This document shows, one piece after another, positions 16,388 to 24,052 of a stretch of DNA of 64,000 bases; position 1 is the first letter of the stretch; every line of letters starts with the position of its first letter. The notes below the pieces were generated by a model that saw only the letters and a list, made by a program, of their open reading frames with translations, did no database searches and was not told where the DNA came from. The translations under genes and the position numbers were made by a program. This stretch comes from RGIG5612 sp045600845. GTDB taxonomy: Bacteria > Bacillota > Clostridia > Lachnospirales > Lachnospiraceae. Location: contig JAZRYR010000017.1 of assembly GCA_045600845.1 (NCBI GenBank), forward strand, positions 68,422 to 132,421. The letters run 5' to 3'.

Positions 16388-18270
16388 TCCTCATCACCGC
16401 CTTCCACTTCGATTGCGCCTGCCGGGCATAACTTCGCGCATACTCCGCAGCCGACACAGCTCACTGGGTCGATGACCGCCTTGCCCTTCTCGAAATCCCA
16501 TGAGTTTCCTGGGCAGCCCCAGACTCTGGAACAGAATTTATCGCAGCCGCAGCCGTCGCCCAGGCACTTGTCCTGGTTCACACGAACGGTCTTCTTCGGT
16601 CCGCCCTGCTTCGTCTTTAAGGTAGCGCAAAGCTGCTTCATAATGAGCACCTTCAGGCCCTTCTGCTGAAGGAGATCCAATAAAATCTGCTGTGTATTTT
16701 CAATATCGAACGGATCCGCCATGGTAACGGAGCAGCCCATAGCCAGGCAGATGGCCTCGATGGACATCGGCTCTACCGTCTTGCCCATAGCCGTAATTCC
16801 TGTGCCCGGATGTGGCTGGAAGCCGGTCATGGCCGTAGCGGAATTGTCCAGAACGATCATAAGCATATCCGAGTTGTGATAGCTTGCATTCAGAAGGCCC
16901 GGCATGATGGTGTGGAAGAAGGTGGAGTCACCACACATGGTAACAACCTTCTGATTTAGCCCGTAAGAAGTCAGCTGACCCAACCCCTGGGCAACATTAA
17001 TTCCAGAGCCCATGGCGTTGCAGACCTGATATCCGAAGAAGCCAGCTTCTCCGCCAGCCATGAAATAGCATCCAATGTCGCCGATGGAAATTCCCGGTAT
17101 TTTCTCCGAGCGGAGAGCTTTCTTCAGCAGATAGAAGGTCGCTCTGTGCGGACATCCTGCGCAGAAAGTCAGCTCTCGCCTTATCAGAGGCTCCTTCTCG
17201 CCCTGCTCGTTTAATTTCACCCGTTTTTCCGGAATAGCAACTCCCGTAAGATCGCTGATGGCCTTCAGAACCTGGTCCGGAGAAAGTTCTCCCACGTTGG
17301 TTCCTCGGTCCGTAAATTTTATATTCAATCCATGTCTTCCGGCGATGGCTTCGACCTGGGTCATGAGGTAAGGATCCACTTCCTCTAAAACCAGGACTTC
17401 CTTCGACTCCTGCATATAGGAGGTGATGGTCTTTTCCGGAAGCGGCCATAAAGTTCCAAGAGCTAACAAGCCCACGCTGTCGGACGCGCCCAGTCTGGAG
17501 ATTGCCTCTTTCGCGTAGAGCTTTCCGGTACCAGAAGTAATGATCAGTTTCTCTGCCTTTTCCGGTCCCTGATACGTATTAAACTGACAGGTCTCGAATT
17601 CCTCCTGTACAGCTTTCAGTTTATTTAAAGTCGCCTGATGCTCGTAGCATACGCAGTTCATGCGGTCCCATTCATCCACCGCCTGAATTGGATGTGGTTT
17701 TTCCGGAAGCTGGCCAAGCACAACGTTGCCTCGGCCGTGGCAGATTCTCGTCGTTACACGAACGATAACCAGCTGATGATGTCTCTCGGAAAGCTCGAAG
17801 GCGTAAGGAATCATGTCCTTCGTTTCCTGCATGGTCATCGGCTCCAGCATAATCGCTTCTGCTGCCGGTGCGAAATTTCGGGAATCAAATTCGTTGGTTG
17901 ATGAATGGGCGTCTGGATCATCGGAAGTTACCAGGACTAATCCGCCCTTAACGCCTCCCTGTACTCCGCAGAACAGGGCGTCTGCCGATACCAGCAAGCC
18001 GTTCTGTTTTACAATACAGATCGCTCTTGCATCAGCAAAGCTGGCACCCATGCATCCCTGCAGCGCGCTGATTTCGTTGGTAGCCCACTGAGCGTAGAAG
18101 CCGCGCTCCTCGGCTACATTTCCCAACATCCCCAAAACCTGAGATGAAGGAGATCCCGGATAAGAGGAAGCAAAGTTGATACCCGCCTCCAGAGCACCTC
18201 TGACGATGGCTTCATTACCCTGCATCAGACATACTTTTCCAGGTTCGTTCGCAGTTAATGTCCACTCCAT
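16384..18270 (-). CDS. iorA: Indolepyruvate ferredoxin oxidoreductase, alpha subunit
   Basis: 628 residues from ATG 18270 (AGGTG six bases upstream; a GTG at 18279 is the alternative). Order: pyrimidine-binding domain (SYPGSPSSQVLGML, QWATNEISALQG), a linker domain, then a TPP/Mg-binding domain (GDIGCYFMAGGEAGF, TMCGDSTFFHTIMPGLLNA, VLDNSATAMTG). At the C-terminus two [4Fe-4S] motifs are visible, a variant cluster (CLGDGCGCDKFCSRVWGC) and a regular one (CVGCGVCAKLCP). This is the complete IorA architecture. It is the first gene of a four-gene operon behind a strong sigma-A-like promoter. Role: amino-acid fermentation via aryl pyruvates. Confidence 0.95.
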   Translation of the reverse strand: MEWTLTANEPGKVCLMQGNEAIVRGALEAGINFASSYPGSPSSQVLGMLGNVAEERGFYAQWATNEISALQGCMGASFADARAICIVKQNGLLVSADALFCGVQGGVKGGLVLVTSDDPDAHSSTNEFDSRNFAPAAEAIMLEPMTMQETKDMIPYAFELSERHHQLVIVRVTTRICHGRGNVVLGQLPEKPHPIQAVDEWDRMNCVCYEHQATLNKLKAVQEEFETCQFNTYQGPEKAEKLIITSGTGKLYAKEAISRLGASDSVGLLALGTLWPLPEKTITSYMQESKEVLVLEEVDPYLMTQVEAIAGRHGLNIKFTDRGTNVGELSPDQVLKAISDLTGVAIPEKRVKLNEQGEKEPLIRRELTFCAGCPHRATFYLLKKALRSEKIPGISIGDIGCYFMAGGEAGFFGYQVCNAMGSGINVAQGLGQLTSYGLNQKVVTMCGDSTFFHTIMPGLLNASYHNSDMLMIVLDNSATAMTGFQPHPGTGITAMGKTVEPMSIEAICLAMGCSVTMADPFDIENTQQILLDLLQQKGLKVLIMKQLCATLKTKQGGPKKTVRVNQDKCLGDGCGCDKFCSRVWGCPGNSWDFEKGKAVIDPVSCVGCGVCAKLCPAGAIEVEGGDEE

Positions 18271-18321
18271 ACTTTTCACCTGTTTTCTATAATTTATTTG
18301 CTGTGGTTTTTTGTTTTTTCA

Positions 18322-18350
18322 ATTATAAAACTTGAATTGGGTAACATCAA
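18322..18350 (-). promoter_or_regulatory. Promoter of the iorA operon
   Basis: On the minus strand: -35 TTGATG (18350-18345), a 17-base spacer, and -10 TATAAT (18327-18322), about 52 bases before the iorA ATG. Confidence 0.75.
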
Positions 18351-18462
18351 TCTGTTTTCATGCGCATTTTCATGCAATTCTTAACATGCGTCAGAGCTAG
18401 TCTGGCGTATCTTCACATATTTTGACCATTACCCACTTTCATGTGAACATTTTCCAGAAAAC

Positions 18463-18574
18463 ATTCACACGGAATTTCGAATTCAAGCCAATATGTGTAA
18501 AACAAGCATTTTTTCGCCTTTCAGCAGCCAAAATTTACACACAGAATTTCGATTCCAAGCCAATATGTGTAAAA
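18463..18574. repeat. Two-copy repeat with terminal TTTACACA-like ends
   Basis: Two about 40-bp copies (18463-18502 and 18533-18574) share CAAGCCAATATGTGTAAAA and a GAATTTCGA core. The second begins with TTTACACA and ends with TGTGTAAA, an inverted pair. They lie in a 550-base gap between divergent iorA and the leader-peptide gene. I see no gene there. Confidence 0.7.
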
Positions 18575-18710
18575 AGCGCCCGTCAGGGTACTTTCTCTAT
18601 GCAGCTTTTCCACAATCGCCTTTATTTTATTGCAAAAACTATTCGCCATTGCTTACCTAAGTGAAAAAAAGCAAAAAAAACACTTCAAAAAAAACAGTAG
18701 ACATTCCTCG

Positions 18711-18736
18711 CGTTTCTTCGTATAAAGAAATGTAAG
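18711..18736 (+). promoter_or_regulatory. Promoter-like motif shared by two GG-leader genes
   Basis: CGTTTCTTCG followed by TATAAAGAAATGTAAG. It matches CGTTTCATCG followed by TATAATAAGATGTAAG at 38684-38709, upstream of the leader-ACP gene: 22 of 26 positions by eye. The TATAA part would serve as -10. The conserved flanks suggest a common regulator or sigma factor. Confidence 0.5.
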
Positions 18737-18824
18737 GAAAGAAAACTTACGAGAAGCTATAACAAAACCGTATGTTCTGCGCAGGAAAAAGATGCGCAAT
18801 ATAGAATTAGAAAGGGGAATTTCC

Positions 18825-19052
18825 ATGAAAACAAAAGAAGAACTGAACGCACTGAAATGCGAAGTTGAAGCCCTGAGCAAGAAGCTGGCAGAGCTGAATG
18901 AAGAGGAACTTGCACAGGTTACCGGTGGCTTTATGCCTGTCGCCCCAGGCGTAGGCACACCATTTGCAAATATAAAAGGCAGCGATATCATCCAGGAAAG
19001 AGAAGAACGTCTCCGTTCCGGTTGGCTGGATCAGGATTCTCCTAAGCCTTGA
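18825..19052 (+). CDS. Double-glycine leader peptide (bacteriocin-like precursor)
   Basis: 75 residues from ATG 18825 (AAAGGGG about eight bases upstream). Residues 1-35 form a charged coiled leader ending in LNEEELAQVTGG, the classical site cut after Gly-Gly by C39-peptidase ABC exporters. The predicted 40-residue product begins FMPVAPGVGTPF and ends DQDSPKP. It has no Cys, so no lanthionine or disulfide is expected; it is rich in Pro, Gly and charged residues. A possible -10 motif lies about 100 bases upstream. No processing or immunity gene lies next to it. Its activity (bacteriocin, signal or other) cannot be told. Confidence 0.75.
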   Translation: MKTKEELNALKCEVEALSKKLAELNEEELAQVTGGFMPVAPGVGTPFANIKGSDIIQEREERLRSGWLDQDSPKP

Positions 19053-19241
19053 TTTGAATTAAGAAGCCGTGGAAAGGAACTCGACCGAAACTTTCACGCA
19101 GCCAGGGAATAAAATCATATTTTTAAAGGGCGAAGTACGATGTACTCCGCCCTCTTTTTTCTTATTCTCCCAACAGTTCTTCCAAAATCCGAACGGCGGA
19201 TTCCACCTTTTTCATAACGGATCGTGGGGTCTCCTTTTATC

Positions 19242-20558
19242 TTACAAAAACATCACATAGTAAATCGGAAGATAGGTTATCTTACCATCCATTTTGATGG
19301 TTCGCTCATTTGATACTACAAACGCTTTTTTGATATGATAGTCCGCATTTTTCACGAAGTTATTGAGCGCACTGTGAACCGTATAATCCTTGCCGGACTT
19401 AACTTCAATCGGAACAGCAGACAGGCTGTCGTAATCATCAATCAGATAATCTACCTCGCCTTTATTACGGTTGTCATAATAAAACAGCTTATGACCATGT
19501 GCTGCAAGCTCGCTCGCCACAACGCTCTCATACACTGAGCCGAGATTGATACTTCTTTCATCATCAAGCACCGCACGTATGTTGTTTCCGTAAAGGATGC
19601 CTGTCAAAATACCAACATCGTTAAGATACAGCTTCAAAAGATTCTTGCCACTTGATTCAATTAACGGAAATACCGGATTGGATATTGCCTGCACACTGAG
19701 GGCAATGCCTGCGCTAATAAGGTATTCGAACTCGTCTTGATAGTCTGCAAAGGTTTTTCCTTTTTTCTCTTCAATACTCTGCGCAACTACACGTTTTTTC
19801 TTGTTTTCCATATTCGACGGAATCAGATCAAAGACCCGACGAATTTTCAGTTTTCGTTCCGCATCGTATTTGGACGCATCCGCAGCATAATAGTCGTGAA
19901 TTTCATTTTGGATTTCGCGCACTTTTTGAATGTTCTTTGATTCAAGATAGGCATTGACCGCGTCTGGAAGACCGCCGACAAGCAGATACTTACGGAATAA
20001 ATCCATCATCTTGTTATGCATCGGTTCGTTAAGGGCCTCCATGCGTTCAAACTTTTTGCGCATAGACGAAACCGCAAGTTCGTTCATACCGTTGGCATAC
20101 AGGAATTCTTCAAAATCAAGTGGGAACATCCGGACCTTACGGATACTTCCCATTGGAATGGATGTAGTTTCAGAAAGCGTTACTCCAAGGAGAGAACCGC
20201 TGGCAATATAGGTAAATTTATCGTCCTGTGATAAAAATTTCAGAAGCGTCAGCAAATGTGGATATGCCTGAATCTCATCGATAAAAATCAGAGTGTTTTC
20301 CTTCTCTTTCATTTTATCGCCATGAAGCATGCTGACCTGCAAATAGAAATCCTCTACGGATTTCGTTTCCGCAAATAACTTTGCGCCAAGCGAGTCCTCT
20401 ACCATATTGATTTCGATAAAGTTCGGAAACATCTTTTCGCCGACATGACGGATAATATATGTTTTCCCAACCTGACGCGCTCCATCGATCAAAAGGATTT
20501 TCGGTGAGCCTGATTTCAGGTGCTCTTCAATTAACGATTCAATCTTTCTATAAAGCAT
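19242..20558 (-). CDS. AAA+ ATPase with DUF4143 domain
   Basis: 438 residues from ATG 20558 (GGAGG six bases upstream; GTG 20573 possible). Walker A GARQVGKT near residue 26, Walker B TLIFIDEIQAYP near 95, sensor-like YIASGSLLGVTLSE, then a middle winged region. The C-terminal DUF4143 domain carries a nuclease-like VDYLI..VPIEVKSGK motif (about 370-390). These proteins are common, often in multiple copies; their role is unclear, though an antitoxin/defence-type role has been discussed. It has a good promoter of its own. It sits between two GG-leader genes with no evident link. Confidence 0.85.
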   Translation of the reverse strand: MLYRKIESLIEEHLKSGSPKILLIDGARQVGKTYIIRHVGEKMFPNFIEINMVEDSLGAKLFAETKSVEDFYLQVSMLHGDKMKEKENTLIFIDEIQAYPHLLTLLKFLSQDDKFTYIASGSLLGVTLSETTSIPMGSIRKVRMFPLDFEEFLYANGMNELAVSSMRKKFERMEALNEPMHNKMMDLFRKYLLVGGLPDAVNAYLESKNIQKVREIQNEIHDYYAADASKYDAERKLKIRRVFDLIPSNMENKKKRVVAQSIEEKKGKTFADYQDEFEYLISAGIALSVQAISNPVFPLIESSGKNLLKLYLNDVGILTGILYGNNIRAVLDDERSINLGSVYESVVASELAAHGHKLFYYDNRNKGEVDYLIDDYDSLSAVPIEVKSGKDYTVHSALNNFVKNADYHIKKAFVVSNERTIKMDGKITYLPIYYVMFL

Positions 20559-20587
20559 ACAATGCCTCCACACTATTTTTCAAATGT

Positions 20588-20616
20588 ATTATAGTGTGTT
20601 TTTTATGACTTTTCAA
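20588..20616 (-). promoter_or_regulatory. Promoter of the DUF4143 ATPase gene
   Basis: Minus strand: -35 TTGAAA (20616-20611), 17-base spacer, -10 TATAAT (20593-20588), 30 bases before the ATG. Confidence 0.8.
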
Positions 20617-20651
20617 TACATTTTTCGTTCGGAATATCTGACTTTTCAACA

Positions 20652-21101
20652 CTACTCGCTTTCGCTTAAAAGTTCTTCCAAAATCCGAACGGCGGATGCC
20701 ACCTTTTTCGGACAAATATCATAGAACAAATTATTTTCCATTGCGTATTGCATGCCCTCCTCGGTGGATGGGTTGCAGCCCAGCAGGTCCTTGCAGTCGC
20801 AGGAGCCGTTCTCCTGCTGGAAGCGTTCCATGAACTTGGACGCCAAGGAATAAGCCTTCATTTTGACTTCCTGTTCGTCCTCCTCCGGGCCCGGCTCGCC
20901 ATATTTCAAGCCGAACACCATGAGTCCTCCGGAAACTGCTCCGCAGGTTTCGCCTCTTCGCATGCCGCCGCTGAAGCATAAGGCCACATCCAGGGCCTGC
21001 TCCTCGGACATGCCAAGCTCTTCCGCAAATGCGCCGAACACCGCCTGCGCACAGTTGAATTTATCATCAAAAATTTTCATCGCTTTTTCGTAATGGGTCA
21101 T
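20652..21101 (-). CDS. C_GCAxxG_C_C family protein (intact copy)
   Basis: 149 residues. Cysteine pattern: NCAQAVFGAF near residue 17, the FSGGMRRGETCGAVSGGLMVFG segment (45-65), SCDCKDLLGC near 99-106, and a final DICPKKV. This defines the C_GCAxxG_C_C family, presumed redox or metal-binding proteins of anaerobes. AAGGAG precedes the ATG. An almost identical copy at 21646-22095 carries a stop codon, so this is the functional member. A GG-leader gene lies divergently between them. Confidence 0.85.
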   Translation of the reverse strand: MTHYEKAMKIFDDKFNCAQAVFGAFAEELGMSEEQALDVALCFSGGMRRGETCGAVSGGLMVFGLKYGEPGPEEDEQEVKMKAYSLASKFMERFQQENGSCDCKDLLGCNPSTEEGMQYAMENNLFYDICPKKVASAVRILEELLSESE

Positions 21102-21204
21102 GAAATATTCTCCTTATTAGCCATTTCTCTTCTCTATACGTATATATTGATATAAAATAAAAACCACGAACCGGCAGCAAATGCCGGAGAAAGGAATGTT
21201 ATAT

Positions 21205-21504
21205 ATGCAAAAACTAAATGAAAACGAACTGCAATCCGTAACCGGCGGTGCTTCCGGTCGTGAATCCGAGCTTCGCGTTTCCGTTGTCCTGGATAAACCA
21301 TTTTACGACAACTATATAGTAAATGTCTATTTGGACGGTGAACTGAAACCAGACAAAACCATGACGTTAGATTCCAGTGTCATGAATTTCACTCTCAAAT
21401 TCACCGGCAGTGGCATGAAACAACTGAAGGTCACTCTCAACAACATAATAAGCAAAAACTATGTTCTGGACTTTGACGGAAGAACAGTAACCGAGATCAA
21501 ATAA
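21205..21504 (+). CDS. Double-glycine leader protein with beta-rich 84-residue body
   Basis: 99 residues from ATG 21205 (AAAGGA about nine bases upstream; the in-frame ATG at 21181 lacks a site). The leader is short: MQKLNENELQSVTGG, matching the L-x-x-x-E-L-x-x-V-x-G-G export consensus. The mature part (from ASGRESE) alternates polar and aliphatic residues (LRVSVVLDKPFYDNYIVNVYL, MNFTLKFTGSGMKQLKVTL), suggesting a small all-beta Ig-like domain rather than a short antimicrobial. No Cys. A good terminator follows. Likely exported by a C39 peptidase transporter encoded elsewhere; function unknown. Confidence 0.72.
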   Translation: MQKLNENELQSVTGGASGRESELRVSVVLDKPFYDNYIVNVYLDGELKPDKTMTLDSSVMNFTLKFTGSGMKQLKVTLNNIISKNYVLDFDGRTVTEIK

Positions 21505-21553
21505 CAAAGGGGTTCGAAAAGAAAATTGAAACGTTTGTGAGATTTTTAGCTAA

Positions 21554-21600
21554 AAATCCGTAGTGCTCTTTATGACCATGTCAAATAGCACTACGGATTT
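21554..21600. terminator. Bidirectional terminator
   Basis: 14-base inverted repeat AAATCCGTAGTGCT / AGCACTACGGATTT with a 19-base loop, followed by CAGTTTTTATT on plus and TTTTTAGC on minus. It serves the leader gene and the converging C_GCAxxG pseudogene. Confidence 0.8.
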
Positions 21601-21645
21601 CAGTTTTTATTATTTCTCCATTTTTACACGTATCATTATTGTTTT

Positions 21646-22095
21646 TTATTCGCTTTCGCTTAAAAGTTCTTCCAGAATCCGAACGGCGGATGCCACCTTT
21701 TTCGGGCAGATGTCGAAGAACAAATTGTTCTCCATGGCGTATTGCATGCCGTCCTCGGTGGATGGGTTGCAGCCCAGCAGGTCCTTGCAGTCGCAGGAGC
21801 CGTTCTCCTGCTGGAACCATTCCATGAACTTGGACGCCAGGGAATAAGCCTTCATTTTGACTTCCTGTTCGTCCTCCTCCAGGCCCGGCTCGCCATATTT
21901 CAAGCCAAACACCATCAGTCCTCAGGAAACCGCTCCGCAGGTTTCGCCTCTTCGCATGCCGCCACTGAAGCATAAGGCCACATCCAGGGCCTGCTCTTCG
22001 GACATGCCAAGCTCTTCCGCAAATGCGCCGAACACCGCCTGCGCACAGTTGAATTTATCATCAAAAATTTTCATCGCTTTTTCGTAATGGGTCAT
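21646..22095 (-). pseudogene. C_GCAxxG_C_C family protein, second copy with in-frame TGA
   Basis: Nearly identical at nucleotide and protein level to 20652-21101. The start at 22095 has AGGAGA upstream. At about codon 58 the intact copy reads GGA (Gly of AVSGGLM); this copy reads TGA, splitting it into a 57-codon N-part and a remainder that restarts at ATG 21915. The altered codon is a Gly site, not a Cys, so selenocysteine insertion is unlikely. The remainder is still open and conserved, so the lesion is recent. Confidence 0.85.
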
Positions 22096-22184
22096 GGGGG
22101 GTCTCCTACAATAAAGATATTTATTATCATAATACACGTTTTTTTGAGATGGTCAAAGGATATTAATAAACATCCGTGGTACAA

Positions 22185-23980
22185 AAAAGGGGCTGTGAAA
22201 AAACACCCCACTAAATAAAGAAGGGCTTTTGGTTCAGAAATGAGCCGAAAGTCCTTCTTTTGTGTTATAATTTAAATTGCAAATGAAAAAAATAACACAG
22301 GATTATTCTAACCCAAAACAGGCAGTTTTGCCAATGCTTATTCACGATTATCTGGATATCTGTGACCCGGTGCTGACATTTGATAAGTTGATGGAGGAGG
22401 TCAGTCTGGAGAAATATCTGAAGGACATCCCGAAACATTACACGGGAAGGCTCAGATACAACCCGGTCAGCATGCTGAAGACAGTATTATTCGGATTCAT
22501 AACGAATGGGTATATCTCACTGCGTGAGCTGGAGGACAGCTGTAAGGTCAACCTCCGCTTCATGTATCTCATGAACCACGAGACTCCTTCCTACAGGACC
22601 TTTGGATACTTCATCCATGAGGTTCTCGGAGATACCATCGAAGATATCTTCTATGACATCAACAATAAAATATTTGAGGAAGAACATGTGGACCTTCAGC
22701 ATATCTATATCGATGGCTCGAAGTTTGAGGCCAATGCCAGCAAGTATTCCTGGGTATGGAAGAAAGCAACGGAAAAGTCCAGATACCGTCTGTTCGATAA
22801 GATTACCGCTCTCTTTCAGGAAATCAATGATGAACTGGCTTACACCGGAATAAAGCTCAATATCAACACAGAGTATGCACCGGAATACATCAGGGAAGCC
22901 GCTGACCGCTATGCGGAAGTATGGCAGCTGGATGAGGATGATTTTGTCCGTGGGAGAGGTCATCATAAGACCGTTCAGCAGAGACATCACGAAAAGCTGA
23001 CAGGGTATGCGGAAAAGCTGGAGGAATACGTGGAGAAGATCCGCATCTGCGGGGATGGGCGAAACAGTTACTCAAAGACGGACCATTCCGCAACATTCAT
23101 GCGGATAAAGACGGACTATATGGGAAATGACCAGCTGCTTCCTGCGTACAACATACAGATCGGTGTTGCTGATGAATACATAGCGGTTGTAAACGTGAAC
23201 CATTACCGTACGGACATGGACTGTTTTGTTCCTCTCATGAATCAGTTCAGGGATAGGTACGGACATTATCCGAAGTATCCCGTAGCGGATGCGGGTTATG
23301 GTTCTTATAACAATTATATCTTCTGTGAACAGAACGGAATGGAAAAGTACATGAAGTTCACCATGTTCAAGAAAGAAACAATGGATAAAAAATACCATGA
23401 AGACCCGTTCCGTGCAGTCAACTTTCCGGTCGGAGAGGACGGAATCATGAGATGTCCTAATGGGAAAGCCTTTCATCTGAAATACAGACAGCATGTAAAA
23501 GGCAACCAATATGGAAGACAGGAAGAAATCTACGAATGCGAAGACTGTACAGGTTGTCCATACGCAGGACAGTGTAAAAAGACAGAATCTAACCGCAGGG
23601 TCCGGGTAAACCGGGAGCTGACATCCATGCATCGGGAAGTGATCGAAAACCTGGAAAGCATACATGGTGCATTGCTCAGGATGAACCGGTCCATACAGGC
23701 AGAAGGCACCTTCGGCATCATGAAAAATGACAGGTGGTATAAAAGGATCGTCCGGAGAGGCATAGATTCCGTAAAGCTTGAAGTAATCCTGGTCTCTATC
23801 GGCCAGAACCTGTATAAATATCACAATAAAAAGATGAGAAAAACAAAAGCTGCATAAGATGCGACGCCGCCACACTTATGGGGTAAGGGGAGTTATACGC
23901 TTTTGGCACGAAAGATTGGGGAGTTATCCCCAACGAAAAAGGAGCCATGAAAAAACTTACGTTTTTTCACAGCCCCTTTT
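22185..23980 (+). mobile_element. Insertion sequence, IS1182 type, complete
   Basis: Perfect 20-base terminal inverted repeats: AAAAGGGGCTGTGAAAAAAC at 22185-22204 and its reverse complement at 23961-23980. Total about 1.8 kb with one transposase gene. Inside the left end a hairpin (AAGAAGGGCTTT... / AAAGTCCTTCTT, 22219-22259) could block read-through from outside. I could not make out a target duplication. It sits at the boundary between the GG-leader/C_GCAxxG segment and the AT-rich island. Confidence 0.92.
22283..23857 (+). CDS. IS1182 family transposase
   Basis: 524 residues, full length. N-terminal DUF772-type domain (RLRYNPVSMLKTVLFGFITNG, LRELEDSCKVNLRFMYLM) and a DDE catalytic core: first Asp in HIYIDGSK, second in PVADAGYGS, Glu in QAEGTFGIMK. 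A cysteine patch (CEDCTGCPYAGQC) lies before the last block, as usual in this family. ATG 22283 chosen over TTG 22277. TATAAT ends only 11 bases before it, so the leader is very short. Appears intact and potentially active. Confidence 0.93.
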   Translation: MKKITQDYSNPKQAVLPMLIHDYLDICDPVLTFDKLMEEVSLEKYLKDIPKHYTGRLRYNPVSMLKTVLFGFITNGYISLRELEDSCKVNLRFMYLMNHETPSYRTFGYFIHEVLGDTIEDIFYDINNKIFEEEHVDLQHIYIDGSKFEANASKYSWVWKKATEKSRYRLFDKITALFQEINDELAYTGIKLNINTEYAPEYIREAADRYAEVWQLDEDDFVRGRGHHKTVQQRHHEKLTGYAEKLEEYVEKIRICGDGRNSYSKTDHSATFMRIKTDYMGNDQLLPAYNIQIGVADEYIAVVNVNHYRTDMDCFVPLMNQFRDRYGHYPKYPVADAGYGSYNNYIFCEQNGMEKYMKFTMFKKETMDKKYHEDPFRAVNFPVGEDGIMRCPNGKAFHLKYRQHVKGNQYGRQEEIYECEDCTGCPYAGQCKKTESNRRVRVNRELTSMHREVIENLESIHGALLRMNRSIQAEGTFGIMKNDRWYKRIVRRGIDSVKLEVILVSIGQNLYKYHNKKMRKTKAA

Positions 23981-24052
23981 CAATTCTTTATATGCAGGTC
24001 GCTGACATATTTATAATATCGCCCAACCAGTTTAGGGCCGCTACTGCGGAGA

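Noticed and set aside
21646..22095. Selenocysteine at the TGA of the C_GCAxxG copy
   Set aside because: The codon replaces Gly, not Cys, in an otherwise identical paralogue. Nonsense mutation is simpler.
23072..23875. 267-codon minus frame inside the IS
   Set aside because: Antisense to the transposase DDE core; no start signals.
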